Source of the DNA: Candidatus Krumholzibacteriia bacterium
GTDB lineage: Bacteria; Krumholzibacteriota; Krumholzibacteriia; LZORAL124-64-63
DNA: 7,586 nt
Direction of reading: 5' to 3'
Assembly (NCBI GenBank): GCA_027056825.1
Contig: JALUJS010000533.1
Location: 1 to 7,586, forward strand
In this document: piece by piece, positions 1-7,042 of the stretch
How positions within the stretch are numbered: position 1 is the first letter of the stretch
Layout of the letters: each line of letters opens with the position of its first letter
Notes under the pieces: generated by a model
Database searches by the model: none
Seen by the model: only the letters and a program-made list of their open reading frames with translations
What the model was told of the DNA's origin: nothing
Position numbers and translations under genes: made by a program

Positions 1-726
1 CTCGAAGGTCTCACCCTCGGCCGGGGCGTCGTAGCGGCTGTAGTAGAAGCCCCGGCTGTCCTGGTCCCAGGCCGCGCCGCTGAACTTGCTCCACTCGATG
101 GTGTCCTTGAGATCCTCACCGGTTTCGATGTCCCGTACGTACCAGGTGCGCCAGTCCGAGCCGCTGACGCTGGTAGACCAGGCCAGGTACTTGCCGTCGC
201 GGCTGATGGACATGCCGCCCAGGGCCACGGTGCCGTCCTCGCTCAGGGTGTTGGGATCCAGCAGGACGCGCGGCTCGGCGTCGGGGCCGTCCTGGACGAA
301 AAGCACGGACTGGTTCTGCAGCCCGTCGTTCCTGAAGAAGAAGATGCGCCCGCCCTCGCGGAACGGAGCGCTGTAGCGTTCGTAGTCCCAGATCTCGGTC
401 AGGCGGTCGATGAAGGACTGCCGCGAGGGGATGGATTCCAGGAAGGCGAAGGTCTCCTTGTTCTGGGCCTCGACCCAGGCGTGGGTCTCGGGCGAGTCGA
501 CGTCCTCGAGCCAGCGGTAGGGATCGGGGACCTCGGTGCCGTGGTAGTCGTCCACCTGGTCGACGGTGCGCGTGGGGGGGTAGGTCAGGCGTTCCATCTT
601 GACGGGTTTCCTCGTGTAGCTGACCGGGGATGAAGCCGGGCCGGAGGCCTGGTCGTTGCAGCCGACGGTCAGCAGCAGGCCGCAGACCAGGACCAGGACC
701 CCGGCTGGGATTTTACGCAGGGACAT
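1..726 (-). CDS. Prolyl oligopeptidase family (S9A) lipoprotein, N-terminal part
   Basis: The reading frame is open from an ATG at 726 to the window edge (242 codons), so the 3' part is missing. Residues 1-23 form a lipoprotein-like signal: basic Arg4-Lys5, a hydrophobic core, then LTVGC with Cys23 as the likely lipidated residue. The -3 residue is Thr, so the lipobox is slightly imperfect. After a short linker comes the classic S9A opening: a YPPTRT segment, then HGTEVPDPYRWLED (about residues 62-75) and a following WVEAQN. Next are the first blades of the beta-propeller, with SRDGKYLAW and SRGFYYSRYD segments. In this family the propeller filters substrates and a C-terminal alpha/beta-hydrolase domain holds the Ser-Asp-His triad; that domain lies outside the window. 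The expected role is cleavage of short peptides after proline, anchored outside the cytoplasm. AAGGAG at 733-738, six bases from the ATG, supports the start. The gene is divergent from the plus-strand cluster. The family call is firm; the exact specificity (prolyl endopeptidase or oligopeptidase B-like) is not. Confidence 0.9.
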   Translation of the reverse strand, partial: MSLRKIPAGVLVLVCGLLLTVGCNDQASGPASSPVSYTRKPVKMERLTYPPTRTVDQVDDYHGTEVPDPYRWLEDVDSPETHAWVEAQNKETFAFLESIPSRQSFIDRLTEIWDYERYSAPFREGGRIFFFRNDGLQNQSVLFVQDGPDAEPRVLLDPNTLSEDGTVALGGMSISRDGKYLAWSTSVSGSDWRTWYVRDIETGEDLKDTIEWSKFSGAAWDQDSRGFYYSRYDAPAEGETFE

Positions 727-780
727 GCCATACTCCTTGGCGAAGAGGGCCGGGGCCGGATCGGGCCGAGGCGGTTCCAA

Positions 781-811
781 CCCGCATTAGCTCCTTCATA
801 AATAATGCGGG
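781..811. promoter_or_regulatory. Perfect 9-bp inverted repeat in divergent intergenic region
   Basis: CCCGCATTA (781-789) is followed, after a 13-base spacer, by its exact reverse complement TAATGCGGG (803-811). The repeat lies in the only A/T-rich patch between the divergent peptidase and pseudouridine-synthase genes. It could be a regulator's operator. On the minus strand it could also be a hairpin in the peptidase leader, where the loop would expose AAGGAG (791-796). AT-rich bases at 797-806 could serve as a -10 element, but no convincing -35 was found on either strand. The symmetry is directly visible; the function is inferred. Confidence 0.5.
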
Positions 812-889
812 ATAAGATCGGGGATTCGACCCGGGAATGTACACCATCGGCGGGCCGCTGTCAGCCGCGGTTCCGGAAAGGCGCGGGGC

Positions 890-1561
890 GTGCGGGTGCT
901 CCACGAGGACAACCACCTGTTGGTGGTGGAAAAACCGGCGGGCCTGCTGGTGCAGGGAGACCGCAGCGGGGACCGGACCCTGCTGGACGAGGCCCGAAAG
1001 TACCTGAAGGTCAAGTACGCCAAGCCGGGAAATGTCTACATCGGGCTGGTGCACCGCCTGGACCGCAACGTCTCGGGGGTGGTCGTGCTGGCCCGCACCA
1101 GCAAGGCCGCCGGGCGCCTGTCGGCGCGGTTCCGCGCGGGCGAAGTGGGCAAGACGTACCTGGCGGTGGTGGAGGGACGCCCGCCGGGCGGGGATCGGGA
1201 ACTGCGCTCCTGGCTGGCCGCCGCCGGAGACGCCAGGGGAGTGACCCGGGCGGCGGCCGGACCGTTTCCCGGGGCGAAGGAGGCCCTGCTGCGGTACCGG
1301 GTGCTGGAATCCGAGGCCGATTCTTCGCTGCTGGAGGTCCGGCCGGTCACCGGCCGCCGCCATCAGATCCGCGCCCAGCTTGCCCTGGCGGGATGGCCCT
1401 TGCTGGGGGACGTGAAGTACGGCGCGGGGCGCCGGTTGCCGGGCCGGAGGATCGGCTTGCACGCCTGGAAGATCGTTTTCCCCCACCCGGTGGGCGGCAG
1501 GCCGCTGGAAATCGCCTGTGAACCTCCCGTTGACTGGCCCTGGCCTGTCCCCGAAGGTTAA
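890..1561 (+). CDS. RluA-family pseudouridine synthase, short form without S4 domain
   Basis: This 223-residue protein should isomerise a specific uridine to pseudouridine in rRNA or tRNA in the cytoplasm. The family motif II HRLDRNVSG starts at His55, and Asp58 is the expected catalytic aspartate. The N-terminal LLVVEKPAGLLV segment, GRRHQIR at residues 155-161, a LLGDVKYG segment and the LHAWKIVFPHP C-terminal motif all match the RluA/RluC/RluD fold in order. No S4 RNA-binding domain precedes the catalytic domain, so it resembles RluA or the many short paralogues, and its target cannot be read from sequence. The start is GTG at 890. The only ribosome-binding candidate is a GGAAAGG stretch at 874-880, so initiation may be weak. 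It is the first gene of the plus-strand cluster, 35 bases before the oxidoreductase. The family is clear; the target base is unknown. Confidence 0.9.
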   Translation: MRVLHEDNHLLVVEKPAGLLVQGDRSGDRTLLDEARKYLKVKYAKPGNVYIGLVHRLDRNVSGVVVLARTSKAAGRLSARFRAGEVGKTYLAVVEGRPPGGDRELRSWLAAAGDARGVTRAAAGPFPGAKEALLRYRVLESEADSSLLEVRPVTGRRHQIRAQLALAGWPLLGDVKYGAGRRLPGRRIGLHAWKIVFPHPVGGRPLEIACEPPVDWPWPVPEG

Positions 1562-1596
1562 CCCGGATCATCCCTGAAGGAGTTTGCGAGGACATT

Positions 1597-2766
1597 ATGT
1601 TCAGCATCGATGTGACCATCGTCGGGGGCGGGGTCGTGGGCTGCGCCACGGCCGCGGCCTGCGCCCGCAGGGGCTGGTCCGTGGTCCTGCTGGAGCAGGA
1701 GGCGGATGTGGGCCGGGCCACCACCTCGCGCAACAGCCAGGTCTGCCACGGGGGCATGTACTACCCGGCCGGAACCCTGAAGGCCCGCTACTGCGTCACG
1801 GGCCGCCGGCTGCTCAAGGAATTCTGCGCCGAGGCCCAGGTGGGGTACGACGAGTGCGGCAAGCTGATCGTGGCTGCCGACGGGACACAGATTGGGGAGC
1901 TGGAGCGGCTCCATGCCCTGGGTACGGAGAACGGGGTGGAGGATCTGCGGCTGCTCGACCGCCGCGAGTTGTCCCGGCTGGAGCCGGGCGTCACCGCGGA
2001 GGCGGCCCTGTGGTCGCCGCGGACGGGGATCATGGACGCCGAGGGCGTCGCCCGCGCCTACGCCCGGCAGGCCGCCGCATCCGGCGCCCAGGTCATGACC
2101 GGGGCGCGCCTGGTCGGCCTCGGGAAGTCCGGCCGGATGTGGGATGTCGTGGTGGAGGCCGGGGATTCCGCGCGCGACGGCTGGCGGCACGGCAGCCGCT
2201 GCGTGATCAACGCGGCCGGGCTGTGGGCAGACCGGGTGGCCGCCCTGGCGGGCATCGACACCACCGCAAGGGAATGGAACCTGCATCTTTCGCGCGGCAA
2301 CTACTTCGCCGTGGATACCCGCCACGCCGGCCGCGTGAAGCACCTGGTCTACCCGGTGCCCCCGGCCGACGGCTCCACCCTGGGGGTGCACGTGTGCCTG
2401 GACCTGGGCGGGCGCATGCGCCTGGGGCCGGATTTCGAGGTGCTGGACGCCGACCCGCGGCCGGCCGCGGGCTTCGGCCTGGACACCGACCTGGACTACC
2501 GGGTGGATCCGGAGCGCGCGGCGGCCTTCCACGAGGGAGCCCGCGGTTTCCTGCCCTGGCTCGAACCCGGGGATCTGACGCCGGACATGAGCGGCATCCG
2601 GCCCAAGCTCTGCGCCCACGGTTTCCGCGACTTCGTGGTCAGGCGGGAGACGGACACCGGCCTGGAAGGGCTGGTCAATCTCGTGGGTATCGACTCGCCC
2701 GGCCTGACCAGCGCACCGGCCCTGGCCGCCGCGGCGGCGGACCTGGCGGCGGAGGTGCTCGCGTGA
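1597..2766 (+). CDS. FAD-dependent oxidoreductase, L-2-hydroxyglutarate dehydrogenase (LhgO/L2HGDH)-like
   Basis: This 389-residue protein has the DAO-type flavoprotein layout. An N-terminal beta strand leads into the dinucleotide-binding GGGVVG (Gly10, Gly12, Gly15), with Glu at the end of the second strand (VVLLEQE). Next comes SRNSQVCHGGMYYPAG with His51, matching the HNSxVxHxGxYY signature of L-2-hydroxyglutarate dehydrogenases. CGKLIVA, SPRTGIMD, INAAGLWAD, a SRGNYF strand, YPVPP, GIRPKL and a C-terminal GIDSPGLTSAPALA flavin-binding segment follow in the family order. By family knowledge such enzymes oxidise L-2-hydroxyglutarate (a by-product of malate dehydrogenase) to 2-oxoglutarate and pass electrons to quinone or oxygen. 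A related 2-hydroxyacid is possible because this subgroup is not well characterised. A GAGGA sequence 4 bases before the ATG, with AAGGAG at 1577-1582 further upstream, supports the start. The gene ends 13 bases before the PAP2-like gene and is probably co-transcribed with it. Confidence 0.85.
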   Translation: MFSIDVTIVGGGVVGCATAAACARRGWSVVLLEQEADVGRATTSRNSQVCHGGMYYPAGTLKARYCVTGRRLLKEFCAEAQVGYDECGKLIVAADGTQIGELERLHALGTENGVEDLRLLDRRELSRLEPGVTAEAALWSPRTGIMDAEGVARAYARQAAASGAQVMTGARLVGLGKSGRMWDVVVEAGDSARDGWRHGSRCVINAAGLWADRVAALAGIDTTAREWNLHLSRGNYFAVDTRHAGRVKHLVYPVPPADGSTLGVHVCLDLGGRMRLGPDFEVLDADPRPAAGFGLDTDLDYRVDPERAAAFHEGARGFLPWLEPGDLTPDMSGIRPKLCAHGFRDFVVRRETDTGLEGLVNLVGIDSPGLTSAPALAAAAADLAAEVLA

Positions 2767-2779
2767 ACCGGTCCGGTGG

Positions 2780-3547
2780 ATGGTGCAGGGCGGTGCGGCC
2801 ATGTGGGTGACCATGGGCCTGGTCCTGGTCTGCGCGGCCCTGGTCAGACCCGGGGTGCGGGTCCGGCGCGGCGCGGCACGGCCGCTGTTCAAGAACACCG
2901 GACCGCACTGGCGGCGCATGTACGGGCGCCGGTCCCTGTTGCGCCTGCTGGGGGCGACGGCCGCCGCCGGGGTGTTGGCCTATTCGGGCCTGGACGTCGC
3001 CATCGAGGAGCTGGTGGGCCGCCGCTGGCGCACGCGGACCGGTGATCGGGTCTCGTCCGTGGTGAAGTATCCAGGGGAGCGCTTCTGGTTCTTCAGCTGG
3101 CTGCTGGCCGGCGCGGTGGACGCCTGGTGGCGCCGCGGCGCGTTCAGCGGCTGGGGGCGCCGAAACTTCGAGGCCATGGTGGTGGGGCTGCCCACCCTGT
3201 GGACCGCCCAGCGCCTGTTGGGCGCGGGCCGTCCCGAGGCCGAGGAGGCGGATCCGCGCTGGCATCCCCTGCGCTCGGCCCATGCCGCCTCGGGCCATAC
3301 CTTCATGGCGGCCATTCCCTGGCTCAACCTGGCCCGGTGCGGCGGGACGCGCGGCCGGCGCGCCGCCGCCGTCTGCGGCTCCTTCGTGACCGGATGGTCG
3401 CGCATGAACGACCGCAAGCACTATCTTTCCCAGGTGGTCCTGGGCTGGACCATCGCCTGGAACGCCGTGGAGGCCGTGAACACCAACGACGCCGGTCGGA
3501 TCCCCGCGGACCGGACCGCAGAAGGAAACCACGATGCTGCATCATGA
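2780..3547 (+). CDS. PAP2-like membrane protein with degenerate phosphatase motifs
   Basis: This protein of up to 255 residues has hydrophobic segments at about residues 8-22, 52-68 and 102-113, and in the regions around the conserved motifs, which fits a multi-pass membrane protein. The PAP2 (type 2 phosphatidic acid phosphatase) signatures are recognisable but altered. Motif 1 reads Gln144-x6-Arg151-Pro152 instead of K-x6-RP. Motif 2 is Ala-Ser-Gly-His (171-173 for SGH) instead of PSGH. Motif 3 is Ser207-Arg208-x5-His214-x3-Gln218 instead of ending in Asp. Both histidines and the two arginines remain. Family members remove phosphate from lipid phosphates such as phosphatidate or undecaprenyl diphosphate; activity here is uncertain. 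The start is ambiguous: ATG 2780 and ATG 2801 are both usable and neither has a strong RBS. The gene follows the oxidoreductase closely, and its last 14 bases overlap the protease gene, suggesting translational coupling. Confidence 0.7.
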   Translation: MVQGGAAMWVTMGLVLVCAALVRPGVRVRRGAARPLFKNTGPHWRRMYGRRSLLRLLGATAAAGVLAYSGLDVAIEELVGRRWRTRTGDRVSSVVKYPGERFWFFSWLLAGAVDAWWRRGAFSGWGRRNFEAMVVGLPTLWTAQRLLGAGRPEAEEADPRWHPLRSAHAASGHTFMAAIPWLNLARCGGTRGRRAAAVCGSFVTGWSRMNDRKHYLSQVVLGWTIAWNAVEAVNTNDAGRIPADRTAEGNHDAAS

Positions 3548-5501
3548 ACCGCACCGCCGCAGGCTCCTGTCCTGTCTCGCCCTCCTCTTGCTGATCCCGC
3601 TTTCCGGCCTCGCGGCGCCCTCGCCGCGGCCGGCGGTCCTGGAATACGACCTCGCCCCGCTGTCGGAGATCCCGGTGCTGCGGACCGCGCCCCTGGACCG
3701 GGCCGCCCTGCTGGCCGAGGACGCCGCCAAGGCGGACGCGGGCGGACCCGAACGCTTCGCCGTGGCCGCGGAGGTGGAGGTGGATTGCGCCCGGGACGGC
3801 CGGTGGGAGCAGCCCACGGCGCTGACCCGGGTGTGGCGGTTGCGCGTCCAGGCCCCGGAAGCCCTCTCGGTGAATCTGGGATTTTCCGTCTACGACCTGC
3901 CCGACGGCGGCCTGCTCAGCATCTATCCCGCCGACCTCGACGACCCGGACGACCCGCGGGGCGTCCGCGTCTTCGACGCGGCGGATGCCGACATCCTGGG
4001 GCAGCTGTGGACCCCGGTGGTCCTGGCCGACGACCTCGTGATCGAACTGGCGGTGCCCGCCGGTTCCGCGGCGCGGCTCGAACTGGCCGCGGTCAACCGC
4101 GGTTACCGGCTGTTCGGGGAGGACCCGGCCGCCAAGGCGGGATCCTGCAACATCGACGTGGCCTGCCCCGAGGGCGATCCCTGGCGCGAGGAGATCCAGG
4201 CCGTCGGCATGTACACCATCGACGGCGTCTGGAAATGCAGCGGGTCCCTGGTCAACAACACCCGCCGCGACGGGGCGCCCCTGTTCCTGACCGCCTATCA
4301 CTGCAACAGCAACATGCAGCAGTTCGCCAATACCGTGGTGGTGTACTGGAACTACCAGAGCCCCGTGTGCGGCCAGCACGGCGGCGGTGTCCTGGACGAC
4401 TTTACCTCCGGGGCGATTTTCCGGGCCACCTACAGCCTTTCCGATTTCACCCTCATCGAACTGGACGAACCCCTGGACCCGGCCTTCGGTCTGACCCTGG
4501 CCGGGTGGGACCGCAGGGACCGGGCCCCCCAGGGGGCGGTGGCCATCCACCACCCCAGCCTCGACGAGAAGAGCATCAGCTTCGAGAACGATCCCCTGAC
4601 GGTGACGACCTACCTTGAAACCCCGGTCCCGGGGGACGGCACGCACCTGCGGGTGACGGACTGGGACCAGGGCACCACCGAGCCGGGCTCGTCCGGCAGC
4701 CCCCTGTTCGATCCGGACCACCACGTGGTGGGGCAGCTGCACGGCGGGTACGCGGCCTGCGGGAACGACCTGTCCGACTGGTACGGCCGCCTGGCGGTCT
4801 CCTGGGAAGGCGGGGGCACCCCCGACAGCCGCCTGCGCGACTGGCTGGATCCGGACGGGACGGGGGAGGAATTCGTGGACCTGCTGAATCCGGCCCAGGC
4901 CGAGCTGGTGGTCACCCCGGTGACGGACGTGGAGTTCCGGGGGGTTGCCGGAGGGGACCCGGCGGGCTTGACCGCGGGCTACACCCTGCGCAATCCCGGC
5001 GGCGCGGACCTGACCTTCAGCGTCACCGCGGACGCGGACTGGGTGCAGGTGAGCCCCACCGGCGGGGTCCTGGCCGCGGAGGACTCGACGGTGGTCACGG
5101 TGTCCCTGGCGCCGGGAGTTTTCGCCGAGCCGGTGGGCAGCCATACGGCCGTGGTGTCGTTCGTGAACACGGACAGCGGCCTGGGCAACACGACGCGGCA
5201 GGTCACGCTGGTGGTCCTGCCCCTGCAGCCCGGGGTCGCCCCCGCGGCGCCCAACCCCTTCGCCGATTTTACGGTCGTGACCTACACGCTGACCCGGTCC
5301 GGTCCGGTGCGCGCGCGGGTGCTGGACCTCAAGGGGCGCTGCGTCCGCGACTTCGGGTTGATCGACGGCGAGGTGGGAAACAACGAGCTGCCCTGGAACG
5401 GCACCGACGACAGGGGCCGCAAGGTTGCCGCCGGAACCTACGTGCTGCGCCTGGAGGCGCCGGAGGGCACCTTCAGTACCCGAATGACGCACTGGCGCTG
5501 A
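3534..5501 (+). CDS. Secreted lysyl endopeptidase-type serine protease (S1) with Ig-like and FlgD-type C-terminal domains
   Basis: This is a 655-residue preproenzyme. Residues 1-28 form a signal peptide (RRR, leucine-rich core, LSGLAA). A propeptide follows to about residue 201. The protease domain (~202-450) closely resembles Achromobacter lysyl endopeptidase. The triad is His256, Asp304 and Ser387 (in GSSGSP). The six cysteines of the domain (205, 211, 235, 257, 279, 409) match the spacing of the Achromobacter disulfide cysteines 6, 12, 36, 58, 80 and 216, as recalled. His403 and Asp415 (SDWYGR) fall at the positions of His210 and the lysine-selecting Asp225. The call is therefore extracellular cleavage after lysine. 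Lys201 precedes the mature start and may be a self-processing site. After the protease come a BACON-like Ig domain (~460-562) and a FlgD-type Ig domain (~568-655) with the PNPF and GTYVLRL motifs often used as C-terminal surface or secretion modules. An AGGAA site 6 bases before ATG 3534 supports the start, which overlaps the PAP2-like gene. Confidence 0.9.
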   Translation: MLHHEPHRRRLLSCLALLLLIPLSGLAAPSPRPAVLEYDLAPLSEIPVLRTAPLDRAALLAEDAAKADAGGPERFAVAAEVEVDCARDGRWEQPTALTRVWRLRVQAPEALSVNLGFSVYDLPDGGLLSIYPADLDDPDDPRGVRVFDAADADILGQLWTPVVLADDLVIELAVPAGSAARLELAAVNRGYRLFGEDPAAKAGSCNIDVACPEGDPWREEIQAVGMYTIDGVWKCSGSLVNNTRRDGAPLFLTAYHCNSNMQQFANTVVVYWNYQSPVCGQHGGGVLDDFTSGAIFRATYSLSDFTLIELDEPLDPAFGLTLAGWDRRDRAPQGAVAIHHPSLDEKSISFENDPLTVTTYLETPVPGDGTHLRVTDWDQGTTEPGSSGSPLFDPDHHVVGQLHGGYAACGNDLSDWYGRLAVSWEGGGTPDSRLRDWLDPDGTGEEFVDLLNPAQAELVVTPVTDVEFRGVAGGDPAGLTAGYTLRNPGGADLTFSVTADADWVQVSPTGGVLAAEDSTVVTVSLAPGVFAEPVGSHTAVVSFVNTDSGLGNTTRQVTLVVLPLQPGVAPAAPNPFADFTVVTYTLTRSGPVRARVLDLKGRCVRDFGLIDGEVGNNELPWNGTDDRGRKVAAGTYVLRLEAPEGTFSTRMTHWR

Positions 5502-5542
5502 CCGGCCCGCAAGGAAAGGGCCGGCGGGACGGCGGTGCCGTC
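5502..5542. terminator. Two adjacent GC hairpins between convergent genes
   Basis: CCGGCCC (5502-5508) pairs with GGGCCGG (5518-5524) across a 9-base loop. Directly after it, GACGGC (5528-5533) pairs with GCCGTC (5537-5542) across a 3-base loop. The first stem begins immediately after the protease stop codon, and the second touches the stop codon of the PLP enzyme on the other strand. They fill the entire convergent gap, which suits bidirectional termination or 3'-end protection. Neither stem is followed by a T-run on either strand, so a classical intrinsic terminator is not shown. Confidence 0.55.
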
Positions 5543-6998
5543 AGCCTTCCCGGATCAGGGCGTTGAACTCCTCGATGCGGGGGTCCCAGCTTGCGGCCGA
5601 GGCGAAGACCTCGGTCCAGAAGTCGGGGTCCCAGAGGCGCCGCAGCTCGTCCACGGTGCGGCCCTGCTGCTCGACCCAGGTGAAGTACTTGAAGTTGTGC
5701 AGCTCGCGCCGGTCCTGGAAGCCGAGTTCACGCATGTGGTCGGTGGTGACGCCGGCCAGCCAGCGGGCCTGGTGGCGCAGGGCGTCGTCACGTGTGTAGG
5801 GCCCGGACTCCGCGTTCAGTTCCTGGAGCCGCGAACCGTACATCTCCGCCGAGTCGGTCAGGGAGGTGAAGATCACGTCGCGGCCGTCCAGACCGTAGTA
5901 GCGCGCGGTCTTGATGGCGGTGACCAGGTTGCAGATGCTGGAGATGCCCAGCAGGGGCAGCTGGTCGACCACCCGCGGGTCCACACCTTCGGCCGCCAGG
6001 ACCTCGCGGCCGGGTTCTTCGTTGAACAGGCGCAGCAGGTCCATACACTGCTGGTCGTCCACGGCGCACACCATGTCGGTGTTGCGGACGTTGTGGATCC
6101 AGGGCACGTGCTTGTCCCCGATTCCCTCGATGCGGTGGCCGCCGAAGCCGAAGGCGTAGAGGGTGGGGCATTGCAGGGCCTCGGCCGCGGTGGTGATCAG
6201 GTTGGGATTGACCGTCTTGAGATAGTCGCCGGCGGCGATGGTCCCGCCCGAACCGGTGGCCGAGACGTAGGCGCTCAGGCGCAGGTCCTCACCCTCGAGC
6301 TGCTCGAAGATCTCGCGGATCATGCTGCCGGTGACATGGTAGTGCCAGATGGAGTTGCCGAATTCCTCGAACTGGTTGAAGATCACGCACTCGGGCCGGG
6401 TGGCCCGCAGCTCCCAGCACTTGTCGTAGATCTCCTTGACGTTGGATTCGCAGCCGGGCGTGGCGATGACCTCGGTGGCCACGCCCGTGAGCCACTCGAA
6501 GCGCTCCCGGCTCATCTCCTCGGGCAGGATCGCCACCGAGTGGCAGGCCAGCAGCTTCGAGTCGAAGGCCCCGCCCCGGCAGTAGTTGCCGGTGCTCGGC
6601 CAGACGGCCATGTTCACCTCGGGATCGAACTGTCCGGTGACCAGGCGGGGAACCAGGCAGCCGAAGGCTGCGCCCACCTTGTGCGCCCCGGTGGGGAACC
6701 ACTTGCCCACCAGCCCGATGATGCGCGCCGGCACTCCGGTCAGCTCGGGCGGAAACTCGATCCAGTTGCCCCGGTTGAACAGCCCGGTTGCGGGGTCGTT
6801 CTTCCAGGTGATGCGGAACAGGTTCAGCGGGTCGATGTCCCACAGGCCCACATCCTTCAGCCGCGTCTTGATATCGTCCGGGATCAGCTCCGGATTCTTC
6901 ATCTGGGCCAGCGTGGGGATGATGATGCCGCGCTCGCGGCAGCGGCGCGCCGCCTTGGCGCGCACCTCTTCGTTGATGTCGTTCAGTTTCAGATCCAT
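5541..6998 (-). CDS. PLP-dependent enzyme, fold type II (tryptophan synthase beta/cysteine synthase-like), function unknown
   Basis: This 485-residue protein has fold-type-II PLP features. FPTGAHKVGAAFG contains Lys107, the likely Schiff-base lysine, in the TGAHK context also seen in tryptophan synthase beta. The glycine-rich ATGSGGTIAAG loop (GSGGT at 249-253) should bind the PLP phosphate. Conserved-looking blocks such as NQFEEFGNSIWHYHVTG, FGFGGHRIEGIGDKHVPW and a SLTDSAEMYGSRL segment suggest an intact enzyme. It is longer than cysteine synthases (~310) or TrpB (~400) and resembles proteins usually annotated only as PLP-dependent beta subunit. Substrate and reaction are not evident; beta-replacement or elimination, or a thiolase-like amino-acid reaction, are possible. 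ATG 6998 is chosen over an upstream in-frame ATG at 7184 because GGCGGAG lies 5 bases before it and a promoter sits inside the longer form. It is convergent with the protease and divergent from the aconitase fragment. Confidence 0.82.
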   Translation of the reverse strand: MDLKLNDINEEVRAKAARRCRERGIIIPTLAQMKNPELIPDDIKTRLKDVGLWDIDPLNLFRITWKNDPATGLFNRGNWIEFPPELTGVPARIIGLVGKWFPTGAHKVGAAFGCLVPRLVTGQFDPEVNMAVWPSTGNYCRGGAFDSKLLACHSVAILPEEMSRERFEWLTGVATEVIATPGCESNVKEIYDKCWELRATRPECVIFNQFEEFGNSIWHYHVTGSMIREIFEQLEGEDLRLSAYVSATGSGGTIAAGDYLKTVNPNLITTAAEALQCPTLYAFGFGGHRIEGIGDKHVPWIHNVRNTDMVCAVDDQQCMDLLRLFNEEPGREVLAAEGVDPRVVDQLPLLGISSICNLVTAIKTARYYGLDGRDVIFTSLTDSAEMYGSRLQELNAESGPYTRDDALRHQARWLAGVTTDHMRELGFQDRRELHNFKYFTWVEQQGRTVDELRRLWDPDFWTEVFASAASWDPRIEEFNALIREG

Positions 6999-7003
6999 GG
7001 GAA

Positions 7004-7010
7004 CTCCGCC
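7004..7010 (-). promoter_or_regulatory. Ribosome binding site that sets the start of the PLP enzyme
   Basis: On the minus strand GGCGGAG ends five bases before ATG 6998, so the protein begins MDLKLNDINEE. The longer reading from 7184 would add 62 residues without recognisable family features, run through the likely promoter and overlap the start of the divergent aconitase gene. Confidence 0.65.
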
Positions 7011-7042
7011 GTTGGTCGCCGTCGCCAATTCTCTTGCCGTTG

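Noticed and set aside
1558..2919. Long minus-strand open frame antisense to the oxidoreductase
   Set aside because: It has no recognisable motifs, is rich in Gly/Arg/Pro/Ala/His, and lies opposite a gene with a complete family motif set. It is a GC-rich shadow.
3324..5492. A 722-codon minus-strand open frame antisense to the protease
   Set aside because: The length is striking but is explained by the scarcity of stop codons in GC-rich antisense. The plus strand encodes a protease with triad and cysteine spacing intact.
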